Under the pieces are notes generated by a model. That model was not told where the DNA came from. It did not search any database and worked only from the letters and a program-made list of their open reading frames with translations. Positions 10,601 through 18,923 of a stretch of 64,000 bases of DNA are shown one piece after another. The first letter of the stretch is position 1, and the number at the start of each line of letters is the position of its first letter. This DNA comes from Bacteroidetes bacterium CG2_30_33_31. GTDB lineage: Bacteria; Bacteroidota; Bacteroidia; Bacteroidales; UBA1556. The stretch is taken from the NCBI GenBank assembly GCA_001872625.1, contig MNXP01000011.1, forward strand, positions 1-64,000. Direction: 5' to 3'. Made by a program: the position numbers and the translations under genes.

Positions 10601-13600
10601 ATCAGAATGGTAGTCTAAAGTGCTTGTGTATGATGTGGTTGTGCTATTTACAAGAGCATTGTATGAATAGCTTGACCCACCTTGGTAATTGTCGAAACAA
10701 ACTTCAACGAGAAGATTTGATGTACCATCCCATACAAAAGGTGTTGTGAATTGATGAGTATTCCATCCAGTAACTGTTTGATATGTTGATGCTGTATATA
10801 CTTGAGTTAAGCCAGTTGTCCAGCTTGTAAGTGAGGTTGTGCTTGTTTGACCGAGCTTAATAGTATAATTATCGTGGTTATGTCCTGATGAGGTTGCTCC
10901 GTTTGTAGTAACTACATCAAAAGCTAATGATTCTAGTGGACCACCAACAGCACCCATAGCATGAAGCTCAGATGCTAATAATAAATATTGCTCTTTACAA
11001 CCTGTATAGAATTGACCATAAGGTGAAGGATAAGAAGTTGTAGAGTTTTGAACTGTACCATTTCCAATTTGTATTGATTGCAAACCACTTCCAGCCCTGT
11101 CGGATACCCAATAAGTTGTAGTATCATAAAGGTTTGGTGTTATAAATATACTGTCGTTCCAAAGATGAGTGGAGGCAGTATCGGAAGCCCACCAATAAAT
11201 ATTGTTACCTGTAGCCATTAAAGTGTCTTTGTCGCCATACCAGATTGTATCATCGGTAATGCTAACCAATCCAGGAATATATCCCGAAGCAACACTTCCA
11301 ATAGCGGTATCATTTTGATGAACATTATCACCAGTTAATGTAGCCCATGCTTTTATTATAAATGTTGTATCGAAACCAATATTTGAAGCACTTAAGTTTG
11401 CTTTTGTTGTAAAAGCATAGTTTAATGTGTCGCCAGCAAGTATTGATGCTGAAACATTTTCTGTAACAATGTTGGAGCTGTTTTTAATTTTATAACTGGC
11501 TGTTAGATTGCCATTAATAGTTACGCTTCCAATATTCTTATATCTTACAGTAATAGTTTCGTTGGTATCAAGACCGCAAGCTCCAATTGGAGTTAATAAT
11601 TCCAAAGTAGTTATATCATAAGGTGATGGTGTAAACTCATCTGCACCAAAGTCAGGGTTTGTAACACTCCTAAGTTCACCATCAATATCATCTGTAATTC
11701 CAGAAATTGGTATTGCCCTGCCATTGAGAAGGTTATTTACAACGTGTAAATTACCTGCTGAAACGTAATAAGGATCGATGGTATCGCCATGAGCTTCACC
11801 ACCAGATTTGGTTTTCCAATCAACAAAGGTTAGATTGTTTCCACCAACATTTCCGAATTTACCATTATTCCAATTGTAAATATTATTATAATCATTCACA
11901 AATTCAGAAGTATCAACAGCCGAAATATAATAGATGTAACCTCCAGCAGTATTAGTAAAAATATTGTTTTTGATATTTACATCCTTGGTGTTTGGCACTG
12001 TTCCTAAATCATACAATGTCATGTTTGCAGCATAAATTTGATTACCAGTAACACGAACAGTGTTGTAATAAACATCAACATTTGGTGCGTTATATATAAG
12101 AATTCCGCAACTTAGGTTGCTGGAAGATGAATTGCCATTTACAAGCACAAAGTTGTTGTAAATTTTAGCATGGTTTATTGAGTCAAATTGGCTGGCATTT
12201 AATATAATACCGTAAGCAATTTCGGTATTAGTAGCATAAATCTGATTTTTATAAACTTGAGCTGCGCCAGTATTTGTAGCTAGAGCTATTGCTTCGTAAT
12301 TGGCCGAAATTGAATCGCGTCTGATGATATTGCCTATTACATTTACGTTGTATGCTTTAGTGATAGAAATACCAGCAGAATATTGCTCGTGCATGGTGTT
12401 ATTTTTTACTGCCCAGCCAGTTCGTGCTATGTTGGAATTTAAAACTATTGCTCTTGAGCCATTCAATAATAAATTTTGCTCTACTGTAATATTGTTTCCA
12501 GTGCTATCTGAAACCGAAATTAATGATGAATTTAGGTTGTCAGTAATCTGAGGGATAAGTATTTTGATAACATTATTATTGATAGAAACATCGTGTCCAA
12601 CACTTGATAAAACTATAACTTTATTATAGGCAGAATCTGCTGCTTGGAAAGTCATATTTTTAAAAGTTATATAAGATGTTCCTTTTAATTTAACCACATA
12701 ATTATCAACTGTTCCTGCTGCATCATAATTCAAAATCACTGATGAAGAATCGCCATTGGCAGCCTTGAAAGTAACTGTGTTGGTTGCTGATGAACCATTG
12801 ATGGCAAATAATGTAAAATGCTCGTTGTAAGTTCCAGCAGCAATATTGAAAGTAACGGGACCATTGATACCGCATTGATTTAGAGCTAAAACAGCATCGG
12901 CAAAAGTTGCATAATCGGGGCTTGTGCCTCCAATAGTGTAAACGCCACTTAATAATGAACCGCAAGCGTAGAAGTTGATACTTGAGCTATCGTTACCAAC
13001 ATTAAAATCAGAAATCCCATTTGGATTATCTGTCCAAGTTAATAAATTATGTGAGCCGCCTGTTACAGTTTTGGTTCCAAGGATAAATTCACCTGAAACT
13101 TGGCCAGGAAGAATGGTATCTGTAAATGAATAAGCTGTTTGAGTAACTCCATCGAATTTCCAATTTATTGTTCCAGAATGTATGGTATCTATACCAAAGT
13201 TTTTAACTTTAACTTTAACTTGGAATGGTGTTCCAGCAACTACTCCACCAGTGGGGTTTGTAATCTGAGAAACTCCAATATCGTGTGTTATATTCACTGG
13301 AGTTGCCATTGCAAGTTTCATATTAGGCCTATTATTATATGTATTATATGACGTAGAAGTAGGACAAACTCCACCACCATCAGAATAGTAAGTAGTGGCT
13401 GATGCGAAAGTTGTGGTTGTTTGATTAACTATTGCATTGTATGTATATCCATTTGGATAGTTATCAAAACAGGTTTCAATTACTAAATTACTTGTACCAT
13501 CCCATACAAAAGGTGTTTGGAATGTATGAGTATTCCATCCTGCAACCTCAGTATAAGAAGTGGTTGAATAAACGGTAGATAATCCTGTAACAAATGTTGT

Positions 13601-14773
13601 CGTTAATGCAGTTTGAGTAGTTTGACCTACTTTAATGGTAAATCCTGTTAATGTAGTTCCTTGAACTGTTGCAACATCAAATGCTACAGAGCTAACTTGC
13701 CCACCCACAGCACCTAATGCCTGCAATTCGGATGCAAGGATTAGCATTTGGTTTTTTGCTCCATTATAATAGTTTCCGTAGGGAGTTGGATAACCATATT
13801 GTGTATTGACAACAGTTCCAGTACCAACGACAAAAGTTCCTCCAGGACTGTATTTACAATAGAATGTATATGTGCCAACAGAGTCGGCATTATGTGCTGG
13901 TGAGGAGTCAAAAGCTTTTATGTAATATGTAATTGAACGACCAAAACCATAAAAAGGAATAGAAGCTTGAAAAGTATCTGTAGCTATCATATTCATGCCT
14001 AAAGTATCATGAACTCCTGTGGAAGTTGAATAAATCAACAAAGCAGTATCAATACCAGTATTATCAGTAATTTTTGCTTTTACGATATAAGGTCCTGAGG
14101 TATAAGCAGTGTCATGTGGGTAAGGAGGGATAATAGCTATTGAAGGAGGTATAAGCTCTGAAAATGAACCAACAATTTTAACATCGTCAATTAACCAACC
14201 ATAGTTTCCAGCGGCACCAGTTCCGTTTGCATCTACCAATGTAAATCTTATTTTAGCTTGTGAACTATTTGCCAAAAGTGATGATAAATTAAAAGTTTCG
14301 CTTTTCCACCACGAGTTAGTCGGAATGGCATTATTGTTTGCTGGTAGCCAATCTGCATAAGAGGTGGAGGCAAACTTATTACCTATATTTACAAATGCTC
14401 CTGTGCCCATATACTGACCGCCATTTAGCTGAGTCCATGTAACCCCGTTATTTGCAGAAACCTCAATTATTGCAGCATCGAAAAATTCGATTTTGGCTAT
14501 TTGAGAAAACTGAAGTTGAACAAATGACATTGCCGTACAATTAAATGTATTTGATGTCAAGTAGGTTGTGTCGGTAACACCAACTTTTGCAGAGTCAGCC
14601 TTAAGACCTTGGCTCTGATAAATATGAGTTCGCGACCAGTTATTATTGTTTTTCACTGAACTCGACGACATTGAAAGTGTTGCGCCTTCAAAATCTTCCT
14701 GAAAAAGTATTGTCTGCGAAGACAAAAAGCTATACAAGAAAATTGCAATTAAAGTAAAGATACTCCTTTTCAT
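4697..14773 (-). CDS. Giant (3358 aa) multidomain T9SS-secreted surface protein
   Basis: Residues 1-19 are a signal peptide (MKRSIFTLIAIFLYSFLSSQ). Domains that can be read, approximate positions: MAM/choice-of-anchor-J-like beta-sandwich 20-205; Ig-like 207-312; a roughly 170-190-residue module seen three times (about 314-484, 1231-1418, 2274-2462) with conserved YPxxYGxxYxG, FxWDGxSNL and DGGGVC; two right-handed parallel beta-helix regions (about 605-1060 and 1543-1980), each ending in DDIDGExR and GADE; several CARDB/Ig-like linkers containing VKVKNFG; a GEVED domain about 2600-2740 (DYNRDGTFD, YYGETEDYM); a second MAM-like domain about 2855-3035; and a C-terminal type A T9SS sorting domain (NEPNPANGQTTI to the end). 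It is therefore exported and attached to, or released from, the cell surface by T9SS. Likely an adhesin or matrix protein; no catalytic motif was seen. Transcribed from its own promoter at 14853-14884. Confidence 0.92.
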   Translation of the reverse strand: MKRSIFTLIAIFLYSFLSSQTILFQEDFEGATLSMSSSSVKNNNNWSRTHIYQSQGLKADSAKVGVTDTTYLTSNTFNCTAMSFVQLQFSQIAKIEFFDAAIIEVSANNGVTWTQLNGGQYMGTGAFVNIGNKFASTSYADWLPANNNAIPTNSWWKSETFNLSSLLANSSQAKIRFTLVDANGTGAAGNYGWLIDDVKIVGSFSELIPPSIAIIPPYPHDTAYTSGPYIVKAKITDNTGIDTALLIYSTSTGVHDTLGMNMIATDTFQASIPFYGFGRSITYYIKAFDSSPAHNADSVGTYTFYCKYSPGGTFVVGTGTVVNTQYGYPTPYGNYYNGAKNQMLILASELQALGAVGGQVSSVAFDVATVQGTTLTGFTIKVGQTTQTALTTTFVTGLSTVYSTTSYTEVAGWNTHTFQTPFVWDGTSNLVIETCFDNYPNGYTYNAIVNQTTTTFASATTYYSDGGGVCPTSTSYNTYNNRPNMKLAMATPVNITHDIGVSQITNPTGGVVAGTPFQVKVKVKNFGIDTIHSGTINWKFDGVTQTAYSFTDTILPGQVSGEFILGTKTVTGGSHNLLTWTDNPNGISDFNVGNDSSSINFYACGSLLSGVYTIGGTSPDYATFADAVLALNQCGINGPVTFNIAAGTYNEHFTLFAINGSSATNTVTFKAANGDSSSVILNYDAAGTVDNYVVKLKGTSYITFKNMTFQAADSAYNKVIVLSSVGHDVSINNNVIKILIPQITDNLNSSLISVSDSTGNNITVEQNLLLNGSRAIVLNSNIARTGWAVKNNTMHEQYSAGISITKAYNVNVIGNIIRRDSISANYEAIALATNTGAAQVYKNQIYATNTEIAYGIILNASQFDSINHAKIYNNFVLVNGNSSSSNLSCGILIYNAPNVDVYYNTVRVTGNQIYAANMTLYDLGTVPNTKDVNIKNNIFTNTAGGYIYYISAVDTSEFVNDYNNIYNWNNGKFGNVGGNNLTFVDWKTKSGGEAHGDTIDPYYVSAGNLHVVNNLLNGRAIPISGITDDIDGELRSVTNPDFGADEFTPSPYDITTLELLTPIGACGLDTNETITVRYKNIGSVTINGNLTASYKIKNSSNIVTENVSASILAGDTLNYAFTTKANLSASNIGFDTTFIIKAWATLTGDNVHQNDTAIGSVASGYIPGLVSITDDTIWYGDKDTLMATGNNIYWWASDTASTHLWNDSIFITPNLYDTTTYWVSDRAGSGLQSIQIGNGTVQNSTTSYPSPYGQFYTGCKEQYLLLASELHAMGAVGGPLESLAFDVVTTNGATSSGHNHDNYTIKLGQTSTTSLTSWTTGLTQVYTASTYQTVTGWNTHQFTTPFVWDGTSNLLVEVCFDNYQGGSSYSYNALVNSTTTSYTSTLDYHSDGGGVCPYTSSASSYMTRPNMKVSIHGQGCFGDRTPVTVYVKGFPQYDAGLDSNLISPVGAVPSGVATPIKGILHNYGQVTMTSVKIPWKINGVIQDTLLWTGNMPYNHLDTVTIGTTTLNGGIYKILAYTTLPNSVADTFNTNDTAKSSVRACLNGTYSIGDTINGTADFGSFNGAIAALSVAGICGNVIFNVDTGTYTEKVLIPQILGMDANNRVTFQSVTGDSTDVTLQFSSTNYTSDYTLKLNGADYFTFKNMTIKGTNASYGGVVEITNNSVHNSFLNNIIETPVSTSSYMRCFYSNGGLDSYTRIENNLILNGYYGIYLAGTNTTSLEKGNVIKNNIISGFYYYGIYTIYQDSIQIESNKVSDGANSVYGYGIYMYYCDNQSRIVKNTLHFAPSSYKYGIMVYYSDGTATKRGLIANNMLSITSGTGANYGLYFYYSSFFDVYYNTINITGGTSTSRAAYIYAPITPASVNFMNNVFRDSTGYTIYMGSYTGINNFDYNSYYTTSPNFSYWGSTNANLAALQTASGKDAHSMTVDPLFFSNTNLHLLSTQLSGYGLPVSAVTDDIDGETRGALYTTIGADEVPLLPFDIGVSKILMVPDTTLEAYTVPFKVIVKNFGTDTVNGFNINYSVNGGTAVVYNYSTAFPSGKIDTVQLASFVSPAGNSNICVTTVLAADSNAFNDGTCKNFFGKPTKDAFVTRMLNIEGGCGLVSDTVAIMIKNVGVDTINAANQAVATTVSFRTNPGASVVTQTMPNVIPPSDSSVFIFSTQASLATTAIVDSIFHIKAWINFTGDNVHYNDTTYQEVESLHTPPAPIAVNVTIPYASPATLTATSPSNDSLAWYDHPYAGSELYTGTPYVTTLNYQDTNYYVEARSGIPPAFFNIGTGTTANSTTGYPSVYGQFYTGDRVQYLIPASELIAAGASAGPITSLGFDIITAAPATSTGANINNFKISLGTTNQSSLSSWVSGLSQVYAVTSYPSFTGFNQHVFNTPYLWDGVSNLVIETCYDNYVNSSDYSTNSTSNFSSTTYTSTLDYHSDGGGVCGGTQTPSTYTSRPNMKLEIGKVGCSSNRVTAHITVGAQPTNDVGISQIIEPTTGIFKTATEVVKVKVKNFGSVAKTNVPVSYKINNGSAVTETIATSIAANDSLIYTFTQTADLSIVGNTFNFKVYTGLTTDTNHLNDTLKKTVHHDYPNYCLSKAQYNYYSEVTDVKIGFNFDNASAATGAMYTNFMQTVAPALIQIGANTNLSVTTNYSPGWSSSAPAYMKMYIDYNRDGTFDASTEEAWQATGTTMGTVTGNLTVPNNATSGPTAMRLVMQVYSSLSAVSPCGQYYYGETEDYMVQIAPKIPHDAGVEMFIDPKTTVSSTISPLNLRIRNYGIDSITSVEIKYNVNGGTTLSHTYNTATIHSGDSVDVSIGNISLNMGANHIKAYTVLAGDSNYINDTLTKITYLEAVMNLSFSDDFEGSDLWMPDTLLNQWQMGIPSKTNINSAHSPVNAWVTRLDTNYDNNSYDKLYTPKFLIPSYADSAYLKFWHKIDCQNGIDGGFVQARVNSGFWSNLGYNGDPASTNWTTANIGGTHMWSATNAAWQHSTYTLNFADPLSTFYAADTIQFRYIFYSNASTNNYDGWAIDDFEFTLPAIAQDGGAISIVNPDTSSQIGSPVTVKIVVKNFGFQNLTSIPAKYNINGSATWISETFTPATALLPNATDTFTFATTFTSPNATYQICAKTAVVGDLYLQNNQTCKSVNVTAAPADAGISYLSVTPIWPAAIGGIDTTKTSYATKPIVYIKNFGSTVISTLSVGYQVNSAAWVNETFTGSIASGDSAMYQFTTSYNPPISNYILHAKTTLTGDADLTNDQKNKPLYGLLDVGFEENANGKFTVGQNEPNPANGQTTILYFIPNSGKVQFELRNTLGQLMISKEADEIAGKHSIKIDATKLSAGVYYYTFEYNNSKLTYKMIINK

Positions 14774-14831
14774 AAGCTAAAATTTAATATGATTTTAATT
14801 TAAATGTTTGATTTACTTTGTGTTTAATAAT

Positions 14832-14849
14832 CGCCAAAACTTTTTGGCG
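14832..14849. promoter_or_regulatory. Palindrome at the predicted transcription start of the giant gene
   Basis: CGCCAAAACTTTTTGGCG is an inverted repeat (CGCCAAA, 4-base spacer, TTTGGCG). It lies right after the -7 box of the 4697-14773 gene and covers the expected start site near 14846. It could be an operator or a 5' mRNA stem. There is no T-run on either side, so a terminator role for the upstream ompA-like gene is less likely. Confidence 0.4.
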
Positions 14850-14852
14850 TTA

Positions 14853-14884
14853 CAAAATTAAACTTTTATTCATATCTGAACAAA
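14853..14884 (-). promoter_or_regulatory. Bacteroidota-type promoter of the giant gene
   Basis: On the minus strand TTTG (14881-14884) is followed by exactly 20 bp and then TAATTTTG (14853-14860). This is a full match to the Bacteroidota -33 TTTG and -7 TAnnTTTG consensus with normal spacing. The leader would be about 70 nt. Confidence 0.65.
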
Positions 14885-14933
14885 AATTTAACTCAATTAT
14901 GACATGAATTACGAAATTAAGTTGCTTCGCATC

Positions 14934-16160
14934 TCACATTTTTAAAATTTCAATTTCTACTCTCCTGTTTTGTTCCATCTCCTCAGCCGTCTTTGCATAA
15001 GGAAATTTCATCAGAGAATATCCAAAGCCTTTATATTTGATTCTGGAAGTTTCCACTCCGCGCTTAATTAGATAATCGTAAACAGCCATTGCTCTGGCTT
15101 CCGAAAGAATCTGATAATAACTCTCATTTTGTTTTTTAGTCAAATTATAAGGTTGGTTTACATGACCTTGAATCTCAATTTCTAATTTGGGATTTTCCTT
15201 CATCACAAAAAGTAGATTTTTTAATGCTGGGAAACTTTTATGAACAAAATCGGCGGAACCTCCTACAAAATATATATTATCGATGATAATTTTTTTGCCT
15301 ATCGCAATTTTTTGAAGCTCTATGTTTTTTATTGTCATACTATCTTTTGGATAAACTTTGAACTCATCTTGGAAGCTCAAAAAACTGTCGGCGCTAATTC
15401 TCAATTCATAATATTTTCCTGCTTCAATATTTTTTATAAAAAGAAAGCCTTCATTATTTATTAAGGTGTCATCATCAGGTAGTTGCTTTTTTATAAATAA
15501 AACCTTCACTGTTACTGGTTTGTGAGTCTCTTTGTCGAAAATATTTATAGAAATTGATGGAGATAAGTCATTCGCAATTGGAGCATCACAATCGGAATAA
15601 TGAAAAATTATTTTATGACCTTTCCCATTTTCATACACATTATCGAGAATCAAATAATAGCTATTTTTCGTATCCAACTTTATTGGTTGCGAAAATGAAT
15701 TTCCTGGACCTTGACCAATAAAATCATCATTAGCTTTTTCCGACAATCCCGTGATGCTTTTGGTTGATTTTTCATTGCGTGAAATATTTGAACGTAGTGG
15801 CTTCAATTGCTTAACGGCATTGCAATCAGATCCACTTTGGCAGCCAAACAAGATGAAGTCGTAATCATCTTTTACCTCCAGTGGAATAATGTCAAAACTT
15901 AGTATGCAATTTCTTTTGGTCGTAATTTTATACCAGATGGTATTGTGTTCTTTTTCGAAATATTTCTTGTCATTTTTGTCTGAATTTATCTCTAATTTAT
16001 TGCCAAAACCTTCAGGTGATTTTAGGCAAATAACTGTGTCGGAAATGACATTAATAGCAAATTTAAAATCTGCGTTTATAGCTTTTGGAATTACCATCTG
16101 TTGGGAAAAGCCAAAAAAACTTATAGCCAAAAGAGATACTAAAATCAGAGTTCTTATCAT
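14934..16160 (-). CDS. OmpA-family exported protein
   Basis: 408 residues. A signal peptide covers about residues 1-19 (ends SFFGFSQQ). A middle beta-rich region holds the pattern WYKITTKRNCILSFDIIP and a carboxypeptidase-regulatory-like fold around 200-275. The last about 120 residues are an OmpA C-terminal domain: VGGSADFVHKSFPALKNLL, IEIQGHVN, LSEARAMAVYDYL, RIKYKGFG and EQNRRVEIEIL. OmpA domains bind peptidoglycan diaminopimelate non-covalently, so the protein probably tethers something in the outer membrane or periplasm to the wall. Its ATG overlaps the stop of the M1 peptidase gene by ATGA, implying translational coupling. Confidence 0.88.
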   Translation of the reverse strand: MIRTLILVSLLAISFFGFSQQMVIPKAINADFKFAINVISDTVICLKSPEGFGNKLEINSDKNDKKYFEKEHNTIWYKITTKRNCILSFDIIPLEVKDDYDFILFGCQSGSDCNAVKQLKPLRSNISRNEKSTKSITGLSEKANDDFIGQGPGNSFSQPIKLDTKNSYYLILDNVYENGKGHKIIFHYSDCDAPIANDLSPSISINIFDKETHKPVTVKVLFIKKQLPDDDTLINNEGFLFIKNIEAGKYYELRISADSFLSFQDEFKVYPKDSMTIKNIELQKIAIGKKIIIDNIYFVGGSADFVHKSFPALKNLLFVMKENPKLEIEIQGHVNQPYNLTKKQNESYYQILSEARAMAVYDYLIKRGVETSRIKYKGFGYSLMKFPYAKTAEEMEQNRRVEIEILKM

Positions 16161-18499
16161 TTTGTGATGATTAACTTTTTTATATCTATTAGATTACCAT
16201 TAGTACTTTTTAGTTTGAAATAATAAAGTCCATTGCTGGCTTCATTTTTTATTTTATAATTTATTTGTTTCGATTTGTCGCCAAAAATCGTATCCAAAGT
16301 TTTGCCTAAATTATCATAAATTTCTAACTTCCAACTATTCAGAGAATTAATCTCAATTTTTACTTTTCCAGATGAAGGATTTGGGCTAATGTTTAGCGAA
16401 GATAAGTTGGCTGTATTTTCATTTATTGCAACATATTGCTGATTCCAAACAGCAAGTGCATATTCACCTTGTCTTAAGTTATTGACATAAATATAGCCGG
16501 TTTGCCAGCTGCCTTTTTTCTCGAATGCCACCTTATGCCAATGATCTCCAGCACCTTTTCGCCAAAGAATGACAAGGGAATCTGATGGAGAAACAATAAT
16601 ATCGTCATCTTGGTCGGTAAATTTTGTGTAGAAAAATCTTCCTGTTGCAGTAAAATTTGAAGGGAAAATTCCTTTGACGGTCCAATAATGCCTCGATGAA
16701 AGTTTTAAGCCAGGAAGAGTTGTTCCTAAAGTGTCGGGAGCTGCCCAATTGTGAGTGATGCTTAAGAGAGCAGAGTCGTTAATCTGTTGTACATCAAGGC
16801 GAAATAAAGCATCATCAAAATATTTCAGACCAATAGTTTTAACTGTAGAAAGATAATCTGTGGTTGCATCTGCAAGTTTTTCATTGGGGTCGATAATTGC
16901 AAAGTCGGGGCTAAATGGTATAGTGAAAATAGCGTTTCCAGTTTCTCCAGAAAACTCCACCATAAAATCTTTTCTATGCCAGCTATTATCAAAAAATGCT
17001 ACTTCAACTCTGTTGCTGTTGGAGAAAGTGGGTTTATGATTTAGCTTCTGTCTCAAAAAAACTTTTACATCATATTCTGGATTTGCTGATGGTATTAGGC
17101 TGAATGAATCTATTGAAAACTGAATAAAACCCGGCTCTTTTATCCATGAATTAAAAAAGTCAGTCATATCAATTCCACTGTTGTTGGTTATAAAATCTCT
17201 AAATCCATTGTTAGAAATATGATTGAAAGCATTTTGTGCAAAATAATTTCTTAGCATCGGGAAAAATAATGAGTCGCCAAGGTACCCTCTAATGCTATGC
17301 GCCACAGTTGCGCCTTTGTCGTAAACAGTTGTCCCATAAGTATATTCATGAGGTACAGTATTCAAATCGAGATAGCCATTATCATCCTTGTGAGCAGTTT
17401 CAATTACCGATTTCACCAGATGTCGCATATAATCTTTATAAGATGTTTTGCCATCGAGAATTTCGCGATACAAAGCTTCCGAAAAAACAGCCCAGCCCTC
17501 ATTTATCCACATTTCTGCGGCTGAATTAGTGGTTACTAAATCGCCAAGCCATTCATGCGATAATTCATGAGCATAAAGCGATTCATAAGTGCTGCTACCA
17601 TTGATATATCCTAATCCTATGGCAATATTTGTGGAATGTTCCATTGCACCAGAATTGAAAGGTACTGCCACATAACCAACTCTTTCCCAACGATATGGAC
17701 CATAAGCCCACTCATAAGCCGCCAAAATTTGTTTCAATCGCGAAAAAGTTCCTTGAGCTGCAACAACCTTTGATGAAGGTACATAAATGGCTATTGGAAT
17801 GGATGCGTTCATGCCAACAAATGTATCTTGAACCGCAACATAAGGGCCAACCGCCACAGAAGCAAGATATGAAGGAATGCTCTCAACCAATTTCCAATTA
17901 AAGGTCTTCGTTTGTGCGTTGATGTTTTCTGAAACTGAAATCAAAGTTCCATTACAAACAGCTGTTTTATTGTTCTTTACAGTGATAAAATAATCGAATG
18001 TGCTTCGGTTGTGAAAATCGTCGATGCATGGAAACCAAGCTCTGCCGTAGTTATGTGGTTTATCGAAAAATCCTACACCAAGATTGAAAGCATAAAGAGA
18101 ATCACTGCTGAAATAAAATCCTCCCCAAGCTGAAGGATCTACTACAGGTTGGCCGTGATAATAAACTTTTGCTATGATGGAATCGCCGATATTTAAAGAT
18201 GTTGAAAGCGGAATGCTTAATAAAGTATCGTTATAATTCCATGATGTAATCTGCTGATTGCCAATAAATATAGAATCAATATTTAACTTTAATAAATCGA
18301 GATTAATTCTTGTCACATTATTAATTTTGGCCTTAATTCTTAATTCAGCATCGCCAGCGATTTTCTTTTGACTTAAATAAACTATATTTAAATTTATAGA
18401 AATGTGCGCTATCGAGATGGTGTCGCTTCTGAGAGCCTGACCAAATATTGAAGACGAAAAACAAAAAACAACGGCAAATAATAAAATAATTTTCTTCAT
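16157..18499 (-). CDS. M1-family zinc aminopeptidase with T9SS sorting tail
   Basis: 780 residues. Signal peptide about 1-20 (ends SSSIFGQA). It is an M1 (aminopeptidase N/LTA4 hydrolase-like) metallopeptidase that removes N-terminal amino acids from peptides. The exopeptidase loop is GAMEH in NSGAMEHSTN. The zinc site is HELSH (H311, E312, H315) with the third ligand E334 in INEGWAVF, the classical HExxH-x18-E. The last about 75 residues (ISPNPSSGKVKIEI to LIITK) form a type A T9SS sorting domain, so the enzyme acts at or outside the outer membrane. It is the first gene of a minus-strand unit with the OmpA-like gene. No good -7 box was found in front of it; a repeat array lies upstream. Confidence 0.93.
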   Translation of the reverse strand: MKKIILLFAVVFCFSSSIFGQALRSDTISIAHISINLNIVYLSQKKIAGDAELRIKAKINNVTRINLDLLKLNIDSIFIGNQQITSWNYNDTLLSIPLSTSLNIGDSIIAKVYYHGQPVVDPSAWGGFYFSSDSLYAFNLGVGFFDKPHNYGRAWFPCIDDFHNRSTFDYFITVKNNKTAVCNGTLISVSENINAQTKTFNWKLVESIPSYLASVAVGPYVAVQDTFVGMNASIPIAIYVPSSKVVAAQGTFSRLKQILAAYEWAYGPYRWERVGYVAVPFNSGAMEHSTNIAIGLGYINGSSTYESLYAHELSHEWLGDLVTTNSAAEMWINEGWAVFSEALYREILDGKTSYKDYMRHLVKSVIETAHKDDNGYLDLNTVPHEYTYGTTVYDKGATVAHSIRGYLGDSLFFPMLRNYFAQNAFNHISNNGFRDFITNNSGIDMTDFFNSWIKEPGFIQFSIDSFSLIPSANPEYDVKVFLRQKLNHKPTFSNSNRVEVAFFDNSWHRKDFMVEFSGETGNAIFTIPFSPDFAIIDPNEKLADATTDYLSTVKTIGLKYFDDALFRLDVQQINDSALLSITHNWAAPDTLGTTLPGLKLSSRHYWTVKGIFPSNFTATGRFFYTKFTDQDDDIIVSPSDSLVILWRKGAGDHWHKVAFEKKGSWQTGYIYVNNLRQGEYALAVWNQQYVAINENTANLSSLNISPNPSSGKVKIEINSLNSWKLEIYDNLGKTLDTIFGDKSKQINYKIKNEASNGLYYFKLKSTNGNLIDIKKLIITK

Positions 18500-18590
18500 G
18501 GCTTAAAATAATGTTCAAGGAGTAAAATTAAAGTATTTTTGAATTGCTGAAATGATAAACTGTTAAATTGATAAAATGCTGCCAATCTTA

Positions 18591-18912
18591 CCAATCTTTT
18601 TCAACCAATCTCCAACCAATCTTTTTTTCAATCTCCAACCAATCTTTTCCAACCAATCTTTTTAAAACCAATCTTTTTTTCAATCTCCAACCAATCTTTT
18701 TTTCAATCTCCAACCAATCTTTTTCAACCAATCTCCAACCAATCTTTTTTTCAATCTCCAACCAATCTTTTCCAACCAATCTTTTTAAAACCAATCTTTT
18801 TTTCAATCTCCAACCAATCTTTTTTTCAATCTCCAACCAATCTTTTTCAACCAATCTCCAACCAATCTTTTTTTCAATCTCCAATCAATCTTTTCCAACC
18901 AATCTTTTTCAA
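18591..18912. repeat. Tandem repeat array with 123-bp higher-order period
   Basis: The array is built from CCAATCT words joined by CCAA or T-runs plus CAA. At larger scale a 123-bp unit repeats: it starts at 18591, 18714 and 18837. The first two copies look identical by eye, and the third is incomplete with a C-to-T change near 18884. The plus strand is pyrimidine-rich. The array fills the gap between the M1 gene start (18499) and the stop of the PepSY-like gene (18924). Because 123 is a multiple of three, long open frames run through it on both strands, but I do not regard them as genes. A related array lies at 20318-20590. Confidence 0.92.
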
Positions 18913-18923
18913 AAAGCTCTTGC

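Noticed and set aside
4841-13351. Many frames of 60-120 codons inside the giant gene on both strands
   Set aside because: They are shadows of the repetitive 3358-codon frame, with no independent motifs or promoters.
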